Positions 1 through 9,519 of a stretch of 55,332 bases of DNA are shown here, in pieces; positions within the stretch are counted from its first letter, which is position 1, and every line of letters starts with the position of its first letter. The DNA is from an uncultured Clostridia bacterium (lineage in GTDB: Bacteria; Bacillota; Clostridia; TANB77; CAG-508), in assembly GCA_904419495.1 (NCBI GenBank), contig CAJFRV010000008.1:1-55332 (forward strand), read 5' to 3'. The position numbers were made by a program, and so were the translations under genes. The notes beneath the pieces are model-generated. The model was not told the DNA's origin. It made no database searches and saw only the letters and a program-made list of their open reading frames with translations.

Positions 1-818
1 AATATATCGTTGTTTACTTAAATAAATGCGATATGGTTGATGATCCAGAATTATTAGAATTAGTTGAAATGGAAGTTAGAGACTTATTAACAGAATATGG
101 TTTCCCAGGAGACGAAATTCCAATGATTAAAGGTTCTTCATTACAAGTATTAGAAAGTACATCTACAGATCCTAATGATCCTGTATATGCACCTATGAAA
201 GAATTAATGGATGCTGTTGATAGTTATATACCAACACCAGAAAGACCAGTTGATCAACCATTCTTAATGCCAGTTGAAGACGTATTCACAATTACTGGTA
301 GAGGAACTGTTGCTACAGGTAGAGTAGAAAGAGGAACAGTTAAATTACAAGACGAAGTTGAAATCATCGGTCTTACAACTGAAAGAAGAAAAACAGTTGT
401 TACAGGTGTTGAAATGTTCAGAAAATTATTAGACCAAGCTGAAGCTGGAGATAATATCGGAGCATTATTAAGAGGTGTTGATAGAAAAGACATCGAAAGA
501 GGTCAAGTTCTTTGTAAACCAGGAACAATCAACCCACATACAAAATTCACATCAGAAGTATACGTTTTAACAAAAGAAGAAGGTGGAAGACATACACCAT
601 TCTTCAATGGATATAGACCACAATTCTATTTCAGAACAACAGACGTTACAGGTGTTATTGAATTACCTGCTGGAACAGAAATGGTTATGCCAGGAGATAA
701 CGTATCAATGACAATCGAATTAATTACACCTATCGCTATTGAAAAAGGATTAAGATTTGCTATCCGTGAAGGTGGTAGAACAGTTGGTTCAGGTGTTGTT
801 GCTGATATATTAGCATAA
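1..818 (+). CDS. tuf: Elongation factor Tu, 3' part
   Basis: This is the C-terminal two thirds of EF-Tu, the GTPase that delivers aminoacyl-tRNA to the ribosome. The frame is open from base 3 and begins inside the G domain at [14 protein letters not shown], which contains the NKCD guanine-specificity motif. The track's ATG at 33 is therefore internal. Domain 2 ([21 protein letters not shown]) and domain 3, ending in the typical [10 protein letters not shown], follow. The gene runs off the left edge. Codon use is strongly biased, as expected for a highly expressed gene. A strong terminator follows the stop. Confidence 0.97.
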   Translation, partial: YIVVYLNKCDMVDDPELLELVEMEVRDLLTEYGFPGDEIPMIKGSSLQVLESTSTDPNDPVYAPMKELMDAVDSYIPTPERPVDQPFLMPVEDVFTITGRGTVATGRVERGTVKLQDEVEIIGLTTERRKTVVTGVEMFRKLLDQAEAGDNIGALLRGVDRKDIERGQVLCKPGTINPHTKFTSEVYVLTKEEGGRHTPFFNGYRPQFYFRTTDVTGVIELPAGTEMVMPGDNVSMTIELITPIAIEKGLRFAIREGGRTVGSGVVADILA

Positions 819-829
819 TTTAAAATATA

Positions 830-873
830 AAATTCGGGATTTTGAGAACAGACTCAAATTTCCCGAATTTTTT
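830..873 (+). terminator. Intrinsic terminator after tuf
   Basis: The arms AATTCGGGA and TCCCGAATT form a stem that is followed by a T run, immediately after the tuf stop codon. Confidence 0.85.
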
Positions 874-987
874 GACCTAAAAAGATATACAAACTAATTT
901 GTAATTTTATTATTTTCAAAATACAAAATTGAATTTACATAAGCAATATGATATAATATAAATATTAAGCAAAAGGAGGTAAAGACC

Positions 988-1200
988 ATGGGTAAAGATA
1001 AAGGAAAAGAAGAACGGTTGGATCAATTGATCCAAAGACAAAAAGAGGAAAGAGTAGCATTGAATATAGAATTTTTAGCACTCTATTATCAGTCAATTTC
1101 TCCCGAAGAAGCAAAACAAATATATGCTAATTATGATAGGGATTTAATGGAACTGAATAGAAGGCATAAACGTGAATTTGATGCATTTTTAAAACGTTAG
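988..1200 (+). CDS. Small charged protein, unknown function
   Basis: This 70-residue, highly charged protein is predicted to be mostly helical. I do not recognise a family. It is preceded by a textbook ribosome binding site (AAAGGAGGTAAAGACC-ATG) and followed by a hairpin, so it looks like a real single-gene unit. The segment SISPEEAKQIYANYDRDL resembles a short helical hairpin. It contains one in-frame CGG codon (codon 10). Reading CGG as arginine keeps the frame open, whereas a +1 slip there would end the protein within a few codons. That makes it relevant to the CGG question raised for cwlD, the ABC permease and comEC. Confidence 0.7.
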   Translation: MGKDKGKEERLDQLIQRQKEERVALNIEFLALYYQSISPEEAKQIYANYDRDLMELNRRHKREFDAFLKR

Positions 1201-1211
1201 TCTATTCTAAA

Positions 1212-1257
1212 ACCCAGTCTCATAGTATATTATGTGACTGGGTATTCCATTTTTATT
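1212..1257 (+). terminator. Hairpin after the small ORF
   Basis: ACCCAGTC and GACTGGGT form a stem, followed by a T-rich tract 12 bases after the stop codon. Confidence 0.6.
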
Positions 1258-1391
1258 ATGAAAGATTTTGAAAAAATTAAGTTCTATTTTAAAATTATTC
1301 AAATACTCTCTACTACTAAGTTTGAAAGAAGATAAAATAAATTACCTCAGAATATATGGTTTGAATAATCAAATGAATTATAAGAAAATAC

Positions 1392-1420
1392 TTGCTTTTT
1401 TCTAAAAACAATAATAAAAT
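1392..1420 (+). promoter_or_regulatory. Probable promoter of plsX
   Basis: A TTGCTT box and a TAAAAT box are separated by 17 bases, about 50 bases upstream of the plsX start. This is a sigma-A-like match found by eye only. Confidence 0.4.
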
Positions 1421-1468
1421 ATTGATGTCAGATATATAATAAAATAAAGACGATTTGGAGGAATAAAA

Positions 1469-2512
1469 GTGAAAATCATATTAGATGCAATGGGTGGTGA
1501 TAATGCACCAGATGCCAATATAAAAGGAGCAGTAAATGCTATCAATAAAGTAAAGGCAGAAGTCGTATTAGTAGGGAAAGAAGAAGTTATCAGAAGTAAA
1601 GTAAAAGAATTTTATGGAAAAGAACTTGAAGAGATATCTGATAGATTAAAAATAAAAAATGCAACTGAAACTATAGAAATGTGCGATACACCAACAATTG
1701 CTATTAAACATAAAAAAGATTCTTCTATGGTAGTGGGATTTAAAATGCTAAAAGAAGATGAAGGAGATGTTTTTATCTCAGCAGGAAACTCAGGTGCTTT
1801 GTTAACAGGAGCAACATTATTAGTTGGTAGAATAAAAGGAATTGATAGACCAGCATTAGCAGGAATCTTGCCAGCATATAAAAGTCAATTATTATTAATA
1901 GATGCGGGTTCTAATACAAATTGTAAACCAATTAACTTATTACAATTTGCACAAATGTCTAGCATATATTTAAGAAATACATATGGAATTGAAAATCCAG
2001 CAATTGGGTTGCTAAATATTGGAACAGAAGAAACAAAAGGAAATGAGTTGACAAAAGAAAGTTATAATTTATTAAAAGAAAAATCAAAAGAGTTAAATAT
2101 CAATTTTGTGGGGAATATAGAAGGAAGAGATGCTTTTTCTGGAAAAATTGATGCTATTGTTACTGATGGGTTCACAGGAAATGTGTTTTTAAAAACAACA
2201 GAGGGACTAGGAAAATTTGTAAAAAGATCATTAACAGAAAGTTTAACGAAAAATATATTAACAAAAATCTTAGCAATACCTGCATTACCAGCTATTAAGA
2301 GATTTAGTAAGACAATGGATTATAAATCCTATGGAGGGGCATTATTCTTAGGAGTAAAAAAACCAGTTGTAAAAGCCCATGGAAGTAGTGATGCTTTATT
2401 ATTTGAATATACGATTATTCAAGCAGAGAAGTTTGTTGAAAATAAAGCTGTTGATAAAATGATAGAAGAATTTCAAAAAACAAATAATAGAGAGAAAATT
2501 GAGGAAAAATAA
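1469..2512 (+). CDS. plsX: Phosphate acyltransferase PlsX
   Basis: PlsX converts acyl-ACP to acyl-phosphate, the first step of phosphatidic acid synthesis in Firmicutes, at the inner face of the membrane. The family opening (ILDAMGGDNAP) and the conserved SAGNSGALLTGA and GNVFLKTTEG stretches are present. The 347-residue length is normal. The start is GTG, supported by the upstream TTGGAGGAATAAAA. acpP lies just downstream, the usual plsX-acpP neighbourhood that couples lipid and fatty-acid synthesis. Confidence 0.95.
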   Translation: MKIILDAMGGDNAPDANIKGAVNAINKVKAEVVLVGKEEVIRSKVKEFYGKELEEISDRLKIKNATETIEMCDTPTIAIKHKKDSSMVVGFKMLKEDEGDVFISAGNSGALLTGATLLVGRIKGIDRPALAGILPAYKSQLLLIDAGSNTNCKPINLLQFAQMSSIYLRNTYGIENPAIGLLNIGTEETKGNELTKESYNLLKEKSKELNINFVGNIEGRDAFSGKIDAIVTDGFTGNVFLKTTEGLGKFVKRSLTESLTKNILTKILAIPALPAIKRFSKTMDYKSYGGALFLGVKKPVVKAHGSSDALLFEYTIIQAEKFVENKAVDKMIEEFQKTNNREKIEEK

Positions 2513-2563
2513 GAGATTTAATTGACCCAATTGTATAAATTATAAAATATTTACAAAATTTAC

Positions 2564-2592
2564 TTGACAAAAATACAAACATATAATATAAA
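2564..2592 (+). promoter_or_regulatory. Probable promoter of acpP
   Basis: TTGACA is followed after 17 bases by TATAAA. It lies inside the in-frame upstream extension of the acpP ORF, which supports a later translation start at 2663. Confidence 0.5.
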
Positions 2593-2662
2593 TGAAAATA
2601 TAGTAGCAAAATATCAAATGGATAAATTATTTGCAAACTTGAGAGGAGGTGAACTCGGAGAA

Positions 2663-2905
2663 ATGAGTTCAGAAGAAGTTTTAGAGAAAGTAAAAGGAAT
2701 CATTGTAGAACAATTAGGAGTTGCTGAAAATGCAGTTACAATGGAAGCATCTTTTATAGATGATTTAGGTGCTGATTCATTAGATATTGTTGAATTAGTA
2801 ATGGCATTAGAAGAAGAATTTGATATAGAAATTCCAGATAGCGATGCAGAAAAAGTTGTAACAGTTGGAGATGTTGTAGATTACATAAAAGAAAATGTAA
2901 AATAG
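2663..2905 (+). CDS. acpP: Acyl carrier protein
   Basis: ACP carries growing acyl chains on a phosphopantetheine arm. The attachment site [13 protein letters not shown], with its modified serine, is clear, and the acidic helix-rich 80-residue protein has normal length. The ORF track starts 33 codons too early, because the promoter and the GAGGAGGT ribosome binding site lie in that extension. The chosen ATG gives [12 protein letters not shown], a typical ACP N-terminus. It is the last gene of the plsX-acpP pair and is closed by a terminator. Confidence 0.95.
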   Translation: MSSEEVLEKVKGIIVEQLGVAENAVTMEASFIDDLGADSLDIVELVMALEEEFDIEIPDSDAEKVVTVGDVVDYIKENVK

Positions 2906-2930
2906 AGAAAAGGTTTCTCTATTTTTTTTA
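2901..2930 (+). terminator. Intrinsic terminator of acpP
   Basis: AATAGAGAAA and TTTCTCTATT form a stem followed by a T run. The first arm overlaps the acpP stop codon. Confidence 0.85.
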
Positions 2931-3046
2931 TTAGGAAAGACAAAGAAAGAAGTTAGAATTGGTGTAAATTATAAGGCTTTCCAATTTGTTCTTGAATAGG
3001 AAAAAGCGATTTTTCCTATTCAAAATTTTTAATTCTAATATATTTT

Positions 3047-4321
3047 TTAGATATAACAAATTGAGTTAAAAATTTCAGAAAAATTGATATAGAAATATTG
3101 CAAATAATCCAAAATATTTTTCTTTTCAATATCAGAAGTGACATAAATGTTACCAGAATATATGGTTGTATCTTCCAATTCTAAAATAAGTGTTCCTATA
3201 GAGGTTCCTTTATATATAGGTGAATCTAAAATAGAAGTATATTGTATAGAGACTTTCAGTTTGTGAACTAGATCACTTCTAATAGGAATCTTGTCATAAG
3301 GAAGAGCTTCATAGTTTAAATCTAAATAATGTGACTTTCCTTTTAAAATTACGAAATTATTTTCATTTTCTTCTTTCCATATTTCAAAATAATTATGAAT
3401 TAGTTCTTTAACATCAACATATGTAAAAGAGTTAAAAGAATATTCAATCAATTTTATACTATCTGTTGTCCTAAATTTTTTAGTATCAGCACCTAAGACA
3501 ACACAAATAATATCCATTTCTCCTCTCTTACAGCAAGTGACTAAGCATCGATTAGCACCATTTGTAAAACCAGTTTTAATGCCATATACACCATTTAAAA
3601 CACCTAAAAGCTCATTGGTATTAATAAGTGTTTTTGGATATCCATTAAGAGTAATGGTATAATTTTTCGTTCCAACGATTTTAGCAAAAACCTCGTTATT
3701 CATGGCATAATTAGAAAGAAGTGCTAATTCATATGCTGTTGTATAATGCTCATCTTCATCTAAGCCATGCGGAGTCACAAAATGTGTATTAGATAGATTT
3801 AATTCTTTAGCTTTGTTATTCATTATATCAGCAAAATTACTAATAGAACCAGCAACATATTCCGCTAAAGCAACAGCTGCATCGTTACCAGAACGCATCA
3901 TTAAACCATATAATAAATCTAAAACTGTTATTTTATCACCAGTTTTTAATCCGAGTCTAGATCCACCAGTATTAGCAGCTTTTTTAGAAATTTCAACTGT
4001 ATCTGATAAATTGGCATTTTCTATAACAATAAGAGCTGTCATTATCTTTGTTGTGGAAGCCATTTTTTTTCTTTGATTTTCATTCTTACCAATTAATACA
4101 GTATTAGATTTTCTATCAATAACAACATAAGCTCTGGAATTAATAGTTGGAAGTTGAGAAATTTGACTATCTGTTTCGATTGTTTCTATATCATTTAAAA
4201 TTTCAGAGATATCAAAATTATCTTCTAAAGGATAAATATCATCTGCAAAGATATGGTTAGAAAGAAATAATATACAAAAAAATATAAAGATAATTTTATA
4301 AAAAGAATGGAAAAATTTCAT
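3047..4321 (-). CDS. dacF: D-alanyl-D-alanine carboxypeptidase (S11 family)
   Basis: This secreted penicillin-binding protein 5-type enzyme trims the terminal D-alanine from peptidoglycan stem peptides. A hydrophobic signal segment covers about residues 1-25. The active-site motifs are all present: STTK (in ASTTKIMTA), SGN (in MRSGNDAA) and KTG (in GIKTGFTNGA). A C-terminal region of roughly 130 residues with beta character follows. The start at 4321 is preferred over 4336, because GGAGGGT lies between them at the right distance. In spore formers, enzymes of this type include the sporulation protein DacF. That specific assignment is inference. Confidence 0.85.
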   Translation of the reverse strand: MKFFHSFYKIIFIFFCILFLSNHIFADDIYPLEDNFDISEILNDIETIETDSQISQLPTINSRAYVVIDRKSNTVLIGKNENQRKKMASTTKIMTALIVIENANLSDTVEISKKAANTGGSRLGLKTGDKITVLDLLYGLMMRSGNDAAVALAEYVAGSISNFADIMNNKAKELNLSNTHFVTPHGLDEDEHYTTAYELALLSNYAMNNEVFAKIVGTKNYTITLNGYPKTLINTNELLGVLNGVYGIKTGFTNGANRCLVTCCKRGEMDIICVVLGADTKKFRTTDSIKLIEYSFNSFTYVDVKELIHNYFEIWKEENENNFVILKGKSHYLDLNYEALPYDKIPIRSDLVHKLKVSIQYTSILDSPIYKGTSIGTLILELEDTTIYSGNIYVTSDIEKKNILDYLQYFYINFSEIFNSICYI

Positions 4322-4631
4322 AAATATACCCTCCATTCATTTTATGAACAAGTAAAAAATATATAACCACAAAATAATAATTCAACAAAATGCTAGGGAA
4401 ATACAGGAATAATAAGTAAATTAACATAAAAGCTTGAAATTATACCGAAAATGTAATATAATTGTAATGTATGAAAAAAAATTACATAGATGTACAAAAG
4501 ATGTATATCCCTAGTGATTTTTTTCATGAGTATTTATATCATATAGAAACAAGAAAAAAATGTTATTGACTAAACTAAAAAAAGATGTAAAATATAGATA
4601 CAGTGTAATATTAAATAAGGAGAGATATCTT

Positions 4632-6971
4632 ATGAATAAAAAAAGTGTTTTTAGAAATCTAATTGGAGCAATATTAATCCTATGTTTAATGATGTTACCT
4701 AATATAGTAAATGCAGCAACAATGAGTCCCTCATTATATTTTGGGATAACAGAATTAAGAGAAAGTGGAATGGGATATTCTATAGGAGATCCGGGTGTTA
4801 ATGGAACAACAGGACCAGCGGCCAAAATATGGAATATTGTCCAATATAGTGGACCAAATACGGATGATCCAACAGAAACCAACGTATATTGTATAAAAGC
4901 AGGTGTAGGATTTGTTTCAGGAGAAGGAATAAAAGGAACACAAGAATATAATGTCAAGTTTGATATGTATACAGAAAGACAAGCAATTGCAGCACAAAAT
5001 AGTGTTCTAAATGGATTGGTAAATGGAGGACATTATAATGAATTATTAGCATTAGCTAATTTAATATATATCCCGGGAGAATCAACAGAAGAAGAAAAAA
5101 CACAATTAATAGAAAATGCAGGAATTTACCAAGAACAATATCCAAGTGAAGAATATTATTTAACAGATGATGAAATAGAATCAGTACAACAAGCAGCAAT
5201 GTGGTATTTTACAAACTATGGAGAAGAAAGTGGAAAATATGATAAATATAATAATACATCATGGTTATGGTATACAACAGATGGATCAGAATATGAGAAT
5301 TTAACAGGATATAATCCAACAGGAGTAGAACCAAACTTAAGTGCTGGAAAAGCAAGACAAGAGCAAGCAGAATTGTTATATAAATATTTAATAGATACAG
5401 CAAAAGCAAATGCAAGTCAATATGCAGATAGTAATGCAAAACACAGAAATAAATTAACTTTATATGCATCAACAGAAAATGGAATGGCACAACCACTAAT
5501 GGATGTAGAAAGAATACCACAAGAATTTGATTTGGCTTTAAGAAAATATATCACAAAAGTAAATGGAGAAAATGTAGTAAATAGTAGAGTACCATCAATT
5601 GACGAAACAACCTTAGAAAATGGAACAACTGCTACATATAAACACAGAAAAGATCCAATTATGGTAGAAAAAGGAGATGTTGTTACATATAATATCACAA
5701 TCTATAATGAAGGTGACTTAGATGGTAGAGCAACAAAAGTAATTGACCAATTACCAACAGGATTGAAATATTCAAAGATTAATACACAAGGATTTACAGG
5801 AACATATGATGAAGCAACTAATAGACTAACTATCACAAGAGAAGAAAACAATACAGAAAATTTAACAGCTTATGAAAAAGGAAAATTAGATTCAGAAACA
5901 ATAGAAATTGAATGTATTGTTGATACAAGTGAAAATGAAAAAATATTAACAAATGTAGCATGGATAGCAGAAGAAGTTGATGAATATGGAAATATCATCA
6001 CAAATCAAGTAGGAGAAGATAGAGATTCAGAACCTGCAACAGCACCAAATGTAGACAAAGACAATATGGAAAATTACAAAGGAAATACACAAAATAAAGA
6101 CGATTTAGCAGATTCAGAATATTTCTATGAAGGAGAACAAGATGATGATGACTTTGAAAAATTAATTGTAGAAAAAAATGAATTTGACTTAAAATTAATA
6201 AAAAGAATTACTGAAGTCAATGGAGAAAAAGTTCCAGAAAGATTGTTAGGCGTAGATATAACCAATTTAGCAAATGGAAGTCAAACAACAGCAGATTACC
6301 AAATGAATAAAGAACCAGTTGTAGTTAAAACAGGAGACTTAGTAACATATACATTTAGAATATATAATGAAGGAAGTATAGATGGATATGCAGAAGAGAT
6401 TACAGAAGATATTCCAGAAGGGCTAGAATTCTTAGGAGCAGATGTAGATGCTAATATGAACCCAATTACAGATGAAGACGAACTAGCAGCTGTAAAATTT
6501 AATACATCAATGGGATGGACATATGTGCAAGGAGATTCTACAAAAATTGCAACAGATTATTTAGGAAAAGGAAAAGGAGAAGAAATTACAACACCGGGAG
6601 CAAACTTAATAAAAGCTTTTGATCCAGAAAGTCCTTATTCTGATACAGAAACAAATAGAAATCCGGATTATAGAGAAGTATCTGTCATCTTTAAAGTAGT
6701 AGCAGAAGATGCAAGTATTGGAATTGTCAGAAATGAAGCAGCAATTACAGAAGATGCAGATAGTAATGGAGATCCAGTTGATGACAGAGATTCTAGTACA
6801 GATGATTGGGTAAAATATGAAGATGATGAAGACTATGATAATGTTGTATTACAACAATTTGATTTAGCATTAAGAAAATTCATAAGTGAAGTAGATGGAA
6901 CAACATATAATAGAGAACCAAGTGTAGATTTATCAGGACTAGAAAATGGAACAACAGCAATAAATATATAA
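4632..6971 (+). CDS. Thioester-domain surface protein with DUF11-like repeats, N-terminal part (frameshifted)
   Basis: This is the first part of a very large secreted surface protein. The start at 4632 follows AAGGAGAG, and a signal peptide covers about residues 1-28, ending near VNAAT. Next comes a domain with the hallmarks of a thioester (TQXA-type) adhesin: a cysteine in VYCIKAG and, about 100 residues later, a glutamine in VQQAAMWYFTN. In this family these form an internal Cys-Gln thioester that can covalently bind host or environmental amines. Then follow DUF11-like beta-sandwich repeats, each opening with FDLALRK or a close variant. The frame ends at 6971 inside the third repeat, where the matching sequence in the next repeat unit lacks four bases. 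The C-terminal part continues in the +1 frame. Confidence 0.8.
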   Translation: MNKKSVFRNLIGAILILCLMMLPNIVNAATMSPSLYFGITELRESGMGYSIGDPGVNGTTGPAAKIWNIVQYSGPNTDDPTETNVYCIKAGVGFVSGEGIKGTQEYNVKFDMYTERQAIAAQNSVLNGLVNGGHYNELLALANLIYIPGESTEEEKTQLIENAGIYQEQYPSEEYYLTDDEIESVQQAAMWYFTNYGEESGKYDKYNNTSWLWYTTDGSEYENLTGYNPTGVEPNLSAGKARQEQAELLYKYLIDTAKANASQYADSNAKHRNKLTLYASTENGMAQPLMDVERIPQEFDLALRKYITKVNGENVVNSRVPSIDETTLENGTTATYKHRKDPIMVEKGDVVTYNITIYNEGDLDGRATKVIDQLPTGLKYSKINTQGFTGTYDEATNRLTITREENNTENLTAYEKGKLDSETIEIECIVDTSENEKILTNVAWIAEEVDEYGNIITNQVGEDRDSEPATAPNVDKDNMENYKGNTQNKDDLADSEYFYEGEQDDDDFEKLIVEKNEFDLKLIKRITEVNGEKVPERLLGVDITNLANGSQTTADYQMNKEPVVVKTGDLVTYTFRIYNEGSIDGYAEEITEDIPEGLEFLGADVDANMNPITDEDELAAVKFNTSMGWTYVQGDSTKIATDYLGKGKGEEITTPGANLIKAFDPESPYSDTETNRNPDYREVSVIFKVVAEDASIGIVRNEAAITEDADSNGDPVDDRDSSTDDWVKYEDDEDYDNVVLQQFDLALRKFISEVDGTTYNREPSVDLSGLENGTTAINI

Positions 6972-8118
6972 TCACCCAAAAGATCCAGTTTTAGTAAAAA
7001 GAAATAGTGTAGTTATTTATACAATAAGAGTATATAATGAAAGCGAAATAGATGGATATGCAGAAGAAATAACAGACTATTTACCAAAAGAATTAGAATA
7101 TTTGCCAGACCATGAAATTAATATACAATATGAATGGAAAATATCAGAAGATGGAAGGATTGTCACAACAGATTATTTATCAAGTGCAAAAGAGACAGAG
7201 GAAAGACAAAATGAAATAAAAGCATATGATGGAGAAAGATTAGATTATAAAGAAGTAAAAATCGCATGTAGAGTAAGAGAAGAAGCAGAATCAAATGTAA
7301 ATTTGACTAACTTAGCAGAAATCACAGAAGATAGTGATAACGATAGAGACTCTACACCAGATAATGTAGAAGTACCAAATGATGAAGAGTTACCGGGATA
7401 TAAAGATGAAGAGATAGATAAAGATTATGTACCGGGCCAAGAAGATGACGATGACTTTGAAAAAGTGTATGTAGAAGACTTTGACTTAGCATTAAGAAAA
7501 TTCATAAGTGAAGTAGATGGAACAACATATAATAGAGAACCAAGTGTAGATTTATCAGGACTAGAAAATGGAACAACAGCAATAGAAAATGGAACAACAG
7601 CAATATATAATCATCCAAAAGATCCAGTTCCAGTAAGAAGAAATAGTGTAGTTATTTATACAATAAGAGTATATAACGAAAGTAGAATAGATGGATATGC
7701 AGAAGAAATAACAGACTATTTACCAGCAGAATTAGAATATTTGCCAGACCATGAAATTAATATACAATACGAATGGAAAATATCAGAAGATGGAAGAATA
7801 GTTACAACAGATTATTTATCAAGTGCAAAAGAGACAGAAGAAAGACAAAATGAACTAAAAGCATATGATGGAGAAAGATTAGACTATAAAGAAGTAAAAA
7901 TCGCATGTAGAGTAAGAGAAGAAGCAGAATCAAAAGTAAATTTGACTAACTTAGCAGAAATCACAGAAGATAGTGATAAAGATAGAGATTCTACACCAGA
8001 TAATGTAGAAGTACCAAATGACGAAGAATTACCAGGATATAAAGATGAAGAAATAGATAAAGATTATGTACCGGGGCAAGAAGATGATGATGACTTTGAA
8101 AAAGTATATGTACAAGAT
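6858..8118 (+). repeat. Two near-identical tandem repeat units (622 and 639 bp)
   Basis: Units starting at 6858 and 7480 are almost identical over their whole length. Both encode the same FDLALRK repeat domain plus acidic linker. The length difference has a simple explanation: the first carries a 4-base insertion near 6961, and the second carries a 21-base internal duplication encoding ENGTTAI twice near 7566-7607. More diverged units start near 5526, 6183, 8119 and 8737. Confidence 0.85.
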
Positions 8119-9351
8119 TTTGACTTAGCATTAAGAAAATTCATAACAAAAGTAGATGAAGAAGAAGTAGATACAAGAATACCAGAAGTAAGTTATGATA
8201 GAGAAGAAGACAAAATTACATATAATCATACAAAAGATCCAGTAGAAGTCGTAACAGGAAATGTAGTAGAATATACAATCAGAGTATATAATGAAGGAGA
8301 TATAGCAGGATATGCCGAAGAGGTAGCAGATGATATACCAGATGGATTAAAATTCTTACCAGAAAATGATACAAATAAAGAATATAGATGGGTAATGTAT
8401 GATGAAGAAGGAAATGAGACAGAAAATGTAGAAGAAGCAGTAGAAATTAGAACAGATTACTTATCAAAAGAGCAAGAAGAAACAGAGGGAGAAAATCTAT
8501 TAAAGGCATTTAATCCTGAAGAACCAATAGGAGAAGGAAATCCAGACTATAGAGATATCAAAGTAGCTTTTGAAGTAGTAGAGCCAAATGGATCAGATAA
8601 AATTATCGTAAACTCAGCACAAATTACAGAAGATAGTGATGAGAATGGAGATCCAGTAGAAGATAAAGACTCAATCCCAGATGAATGGAATGAAGGAGAA
8701 GATGACCAAGATAAAGAATATATCAAATTAACATACTTTGATTTAGCATTAAGAAAATGGGTAACAGAGGCAATTGTAATAGAAGATGGAAAAGAGACAG
8801 TAACTCAAACAGGACATACAGCAGAGATGGATCCAGAGCCAGTCGTAAAAGTAGAGTTATACAGAAAAGACATAAATGATGTTGTAGTAAAATTCAGATA
8901 CAAAATTAGAGTAACAAACGAAGGAGACATAGCAGGATATGCAAAAGAGATAACAGACTATGTACCAGAAGGATTAAGATTTATAGCAGAAGATAATCCG
9001 GGATGGACAGATGAAGGAAACAATATTATATCAACAAGACTATTAGAGAACACATTATTACAACCGGGAGAATCAGCAGAAGTAGAAGTAGTGCTAACAT
9101 GGATAAATGGAGAAGACAACATGGGACAAATGACAAACATAGCAGAGATATCAGAAGACTATAATGATAAAGGAGTACCAGATAGAGATTCTACACCAGA
9201 TAATCAAGTACCGGGAGAAGATGATATAGATGATGCACCAGTATTGTTATCAATAGAGACAGGACAACAAAGAATCTATTTTGTATTAGGATTAACTGTG
9301 TTAGGAACATTGGCAGGAGGATTAGTCTTAATTAAGAAATTTGTTATATAA
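6967..9351 (+). CDS. Surface protein, C-terminal part (rest of the frameshifted gene)
   Basis: This frame carries on directly from the broken N-terminal part, so the ATG at 7102 in the track is not a real start. Further DUF11-like repeats each begin with FDLALRK, and each ends in an acidic linker such as GQEDDDDFEKVYV. The protein ends with a hydrophobic segment and a short basic tail (about 25 residues, ending KKFVI), which is a membrane anchor. I see no LPXTG sortase signal. Joined to the N-terminal part, the product would be roughly 1570 residues. Without frame restoration this half would lack its secretion signal. Confidence 0.75.
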   Translation, partial: YNHPKDPVLVKRNSVVIYTIRVYNESEIDGYAEEITDYLPKELEYLPDHEINIQYEWKISEDGRIVTTDYLSSAKETEERQNEIKAYDGERLDYKEVKIACRVREEAESNVNLTNLAEITEDSDNDRDSTPDNVEVPNDEELPGYKDEEIDKDYVPGQEDDDDFEKVYVEDFDLALRKFISEVDGTTYNREPSVDLSGLENGTTAIENGTTAIYNHPKDPVPVRRNSVVIYTIRVYNESRIDGYAEEITDYLPAELEYLPDHEINIQYEWKISEDGRIVTTDYLSSAKETEERQNELKAYDGERLDYKEVKIACRVREEAESKVNLTNLAEITEDSDKDRDSTPDNVEVPNDEELPGYKDEEIDKDYVPGQEDDDDFEKVYVQDFDLALRKFITKVDEEEVDTRIPEVSYDREEDKITYNHTKDPVEVVTGNVVEYTIRVYNEGDIAGYAEEVADDIPDGLKFLPENDTNKEYRWVMYDEEGNETENVEEAVEIRTDYLSKEQEETEGENLLKAFNPEEPIGEGNPDYRDIKVAFEVVEPNGSDKIIVNSAQITEDSDENGDPVEDKDSIPDEWNEGEDDQDKEYIKLTYFDLALRKWVTEAIVIEDGKETVTQTGHTAEMDPEPVVKVELYRKDINDVVVKFRYKIRVTNEGDIAGYAKEITDYVPEGLRFIAEDNPGWTDEGNNIISTRLLENTLLQPGESAEVEVVLTWINGEDNMGQMTNIAEISEDYNDKGVPDRDSTPDNQVPGEDDIDDAPVLLSIETGQQRIYFVLGLTVLGTLAGGLVLIKKFVI

Positions 9352-9416
9352 GGTGAATATGTATAACAAAATTAAAGTTTTCTAGATAATAGAAATAAAA
9401 AGGGGTAAATATAGAT

Positions 9417-9446
9417 AAATAGGACATAAAAGATGTCCTATTTTAT
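9417..9446 (+). terminator. Terminator after the surface protein
   Basis: AATAGGACAT and ATGTCCTATT form a stem followed by a T-rich tract. Confidence 0.75.
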
Positions 9447-9458
9447 TGCTTAAATTTC

Positions 9459-9487
9459 TTTACAATTAGATATTGGTATGGTATAAT
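9459..9487 (+). promoter_or_regulatory. Promoter of the Ig-like membrane protein
   Basis: TTTACA and TATAAT are separated by 17 bases. Transcription would start at about the ATG at 9493, which supports the later start at 9520. Confidence 0.55.
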
Positions 9488-9519
9488 TTTCCATGAAAAG
9501 GACTAAAGAGGTGAAAGAT

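Noticed and set aside
254-493. Minus-strand ORF inside tuf
   Set aside because: It is a shadow of the strongly conserved EF-Tu frame, with no ribosome binding site.
4391-4516. CTAGGGA ... TCCCTAG inverted pair upstream of the surface protein
   Set aside because: The arms are short and about 100 bases apart, and could easily arise by chance. Not enough to call an operator.
5209-5520. Minus-strand ORF of 103 residues
   Set aside because: It is a leucine/isoleucine-rich shadow of the AT-rich coding strand in the surface protein gene.
6958-6972. Adding the surface-protein break to the CGG frame-skip set
   Set aside because: It also needs a +1 shift, but it arises from a 4-base insertion in an AT repeat with no CGG present. 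Slippage is the simpler explanation.
7102-7110. ATG 7102 as the start of a separate 749-residue gene
   Set aside because: There is no ribosome binding site or signal peptide, and the frame is open back to 6967 with sequence continuing the repeat. It is the second half of the broken surface protein.
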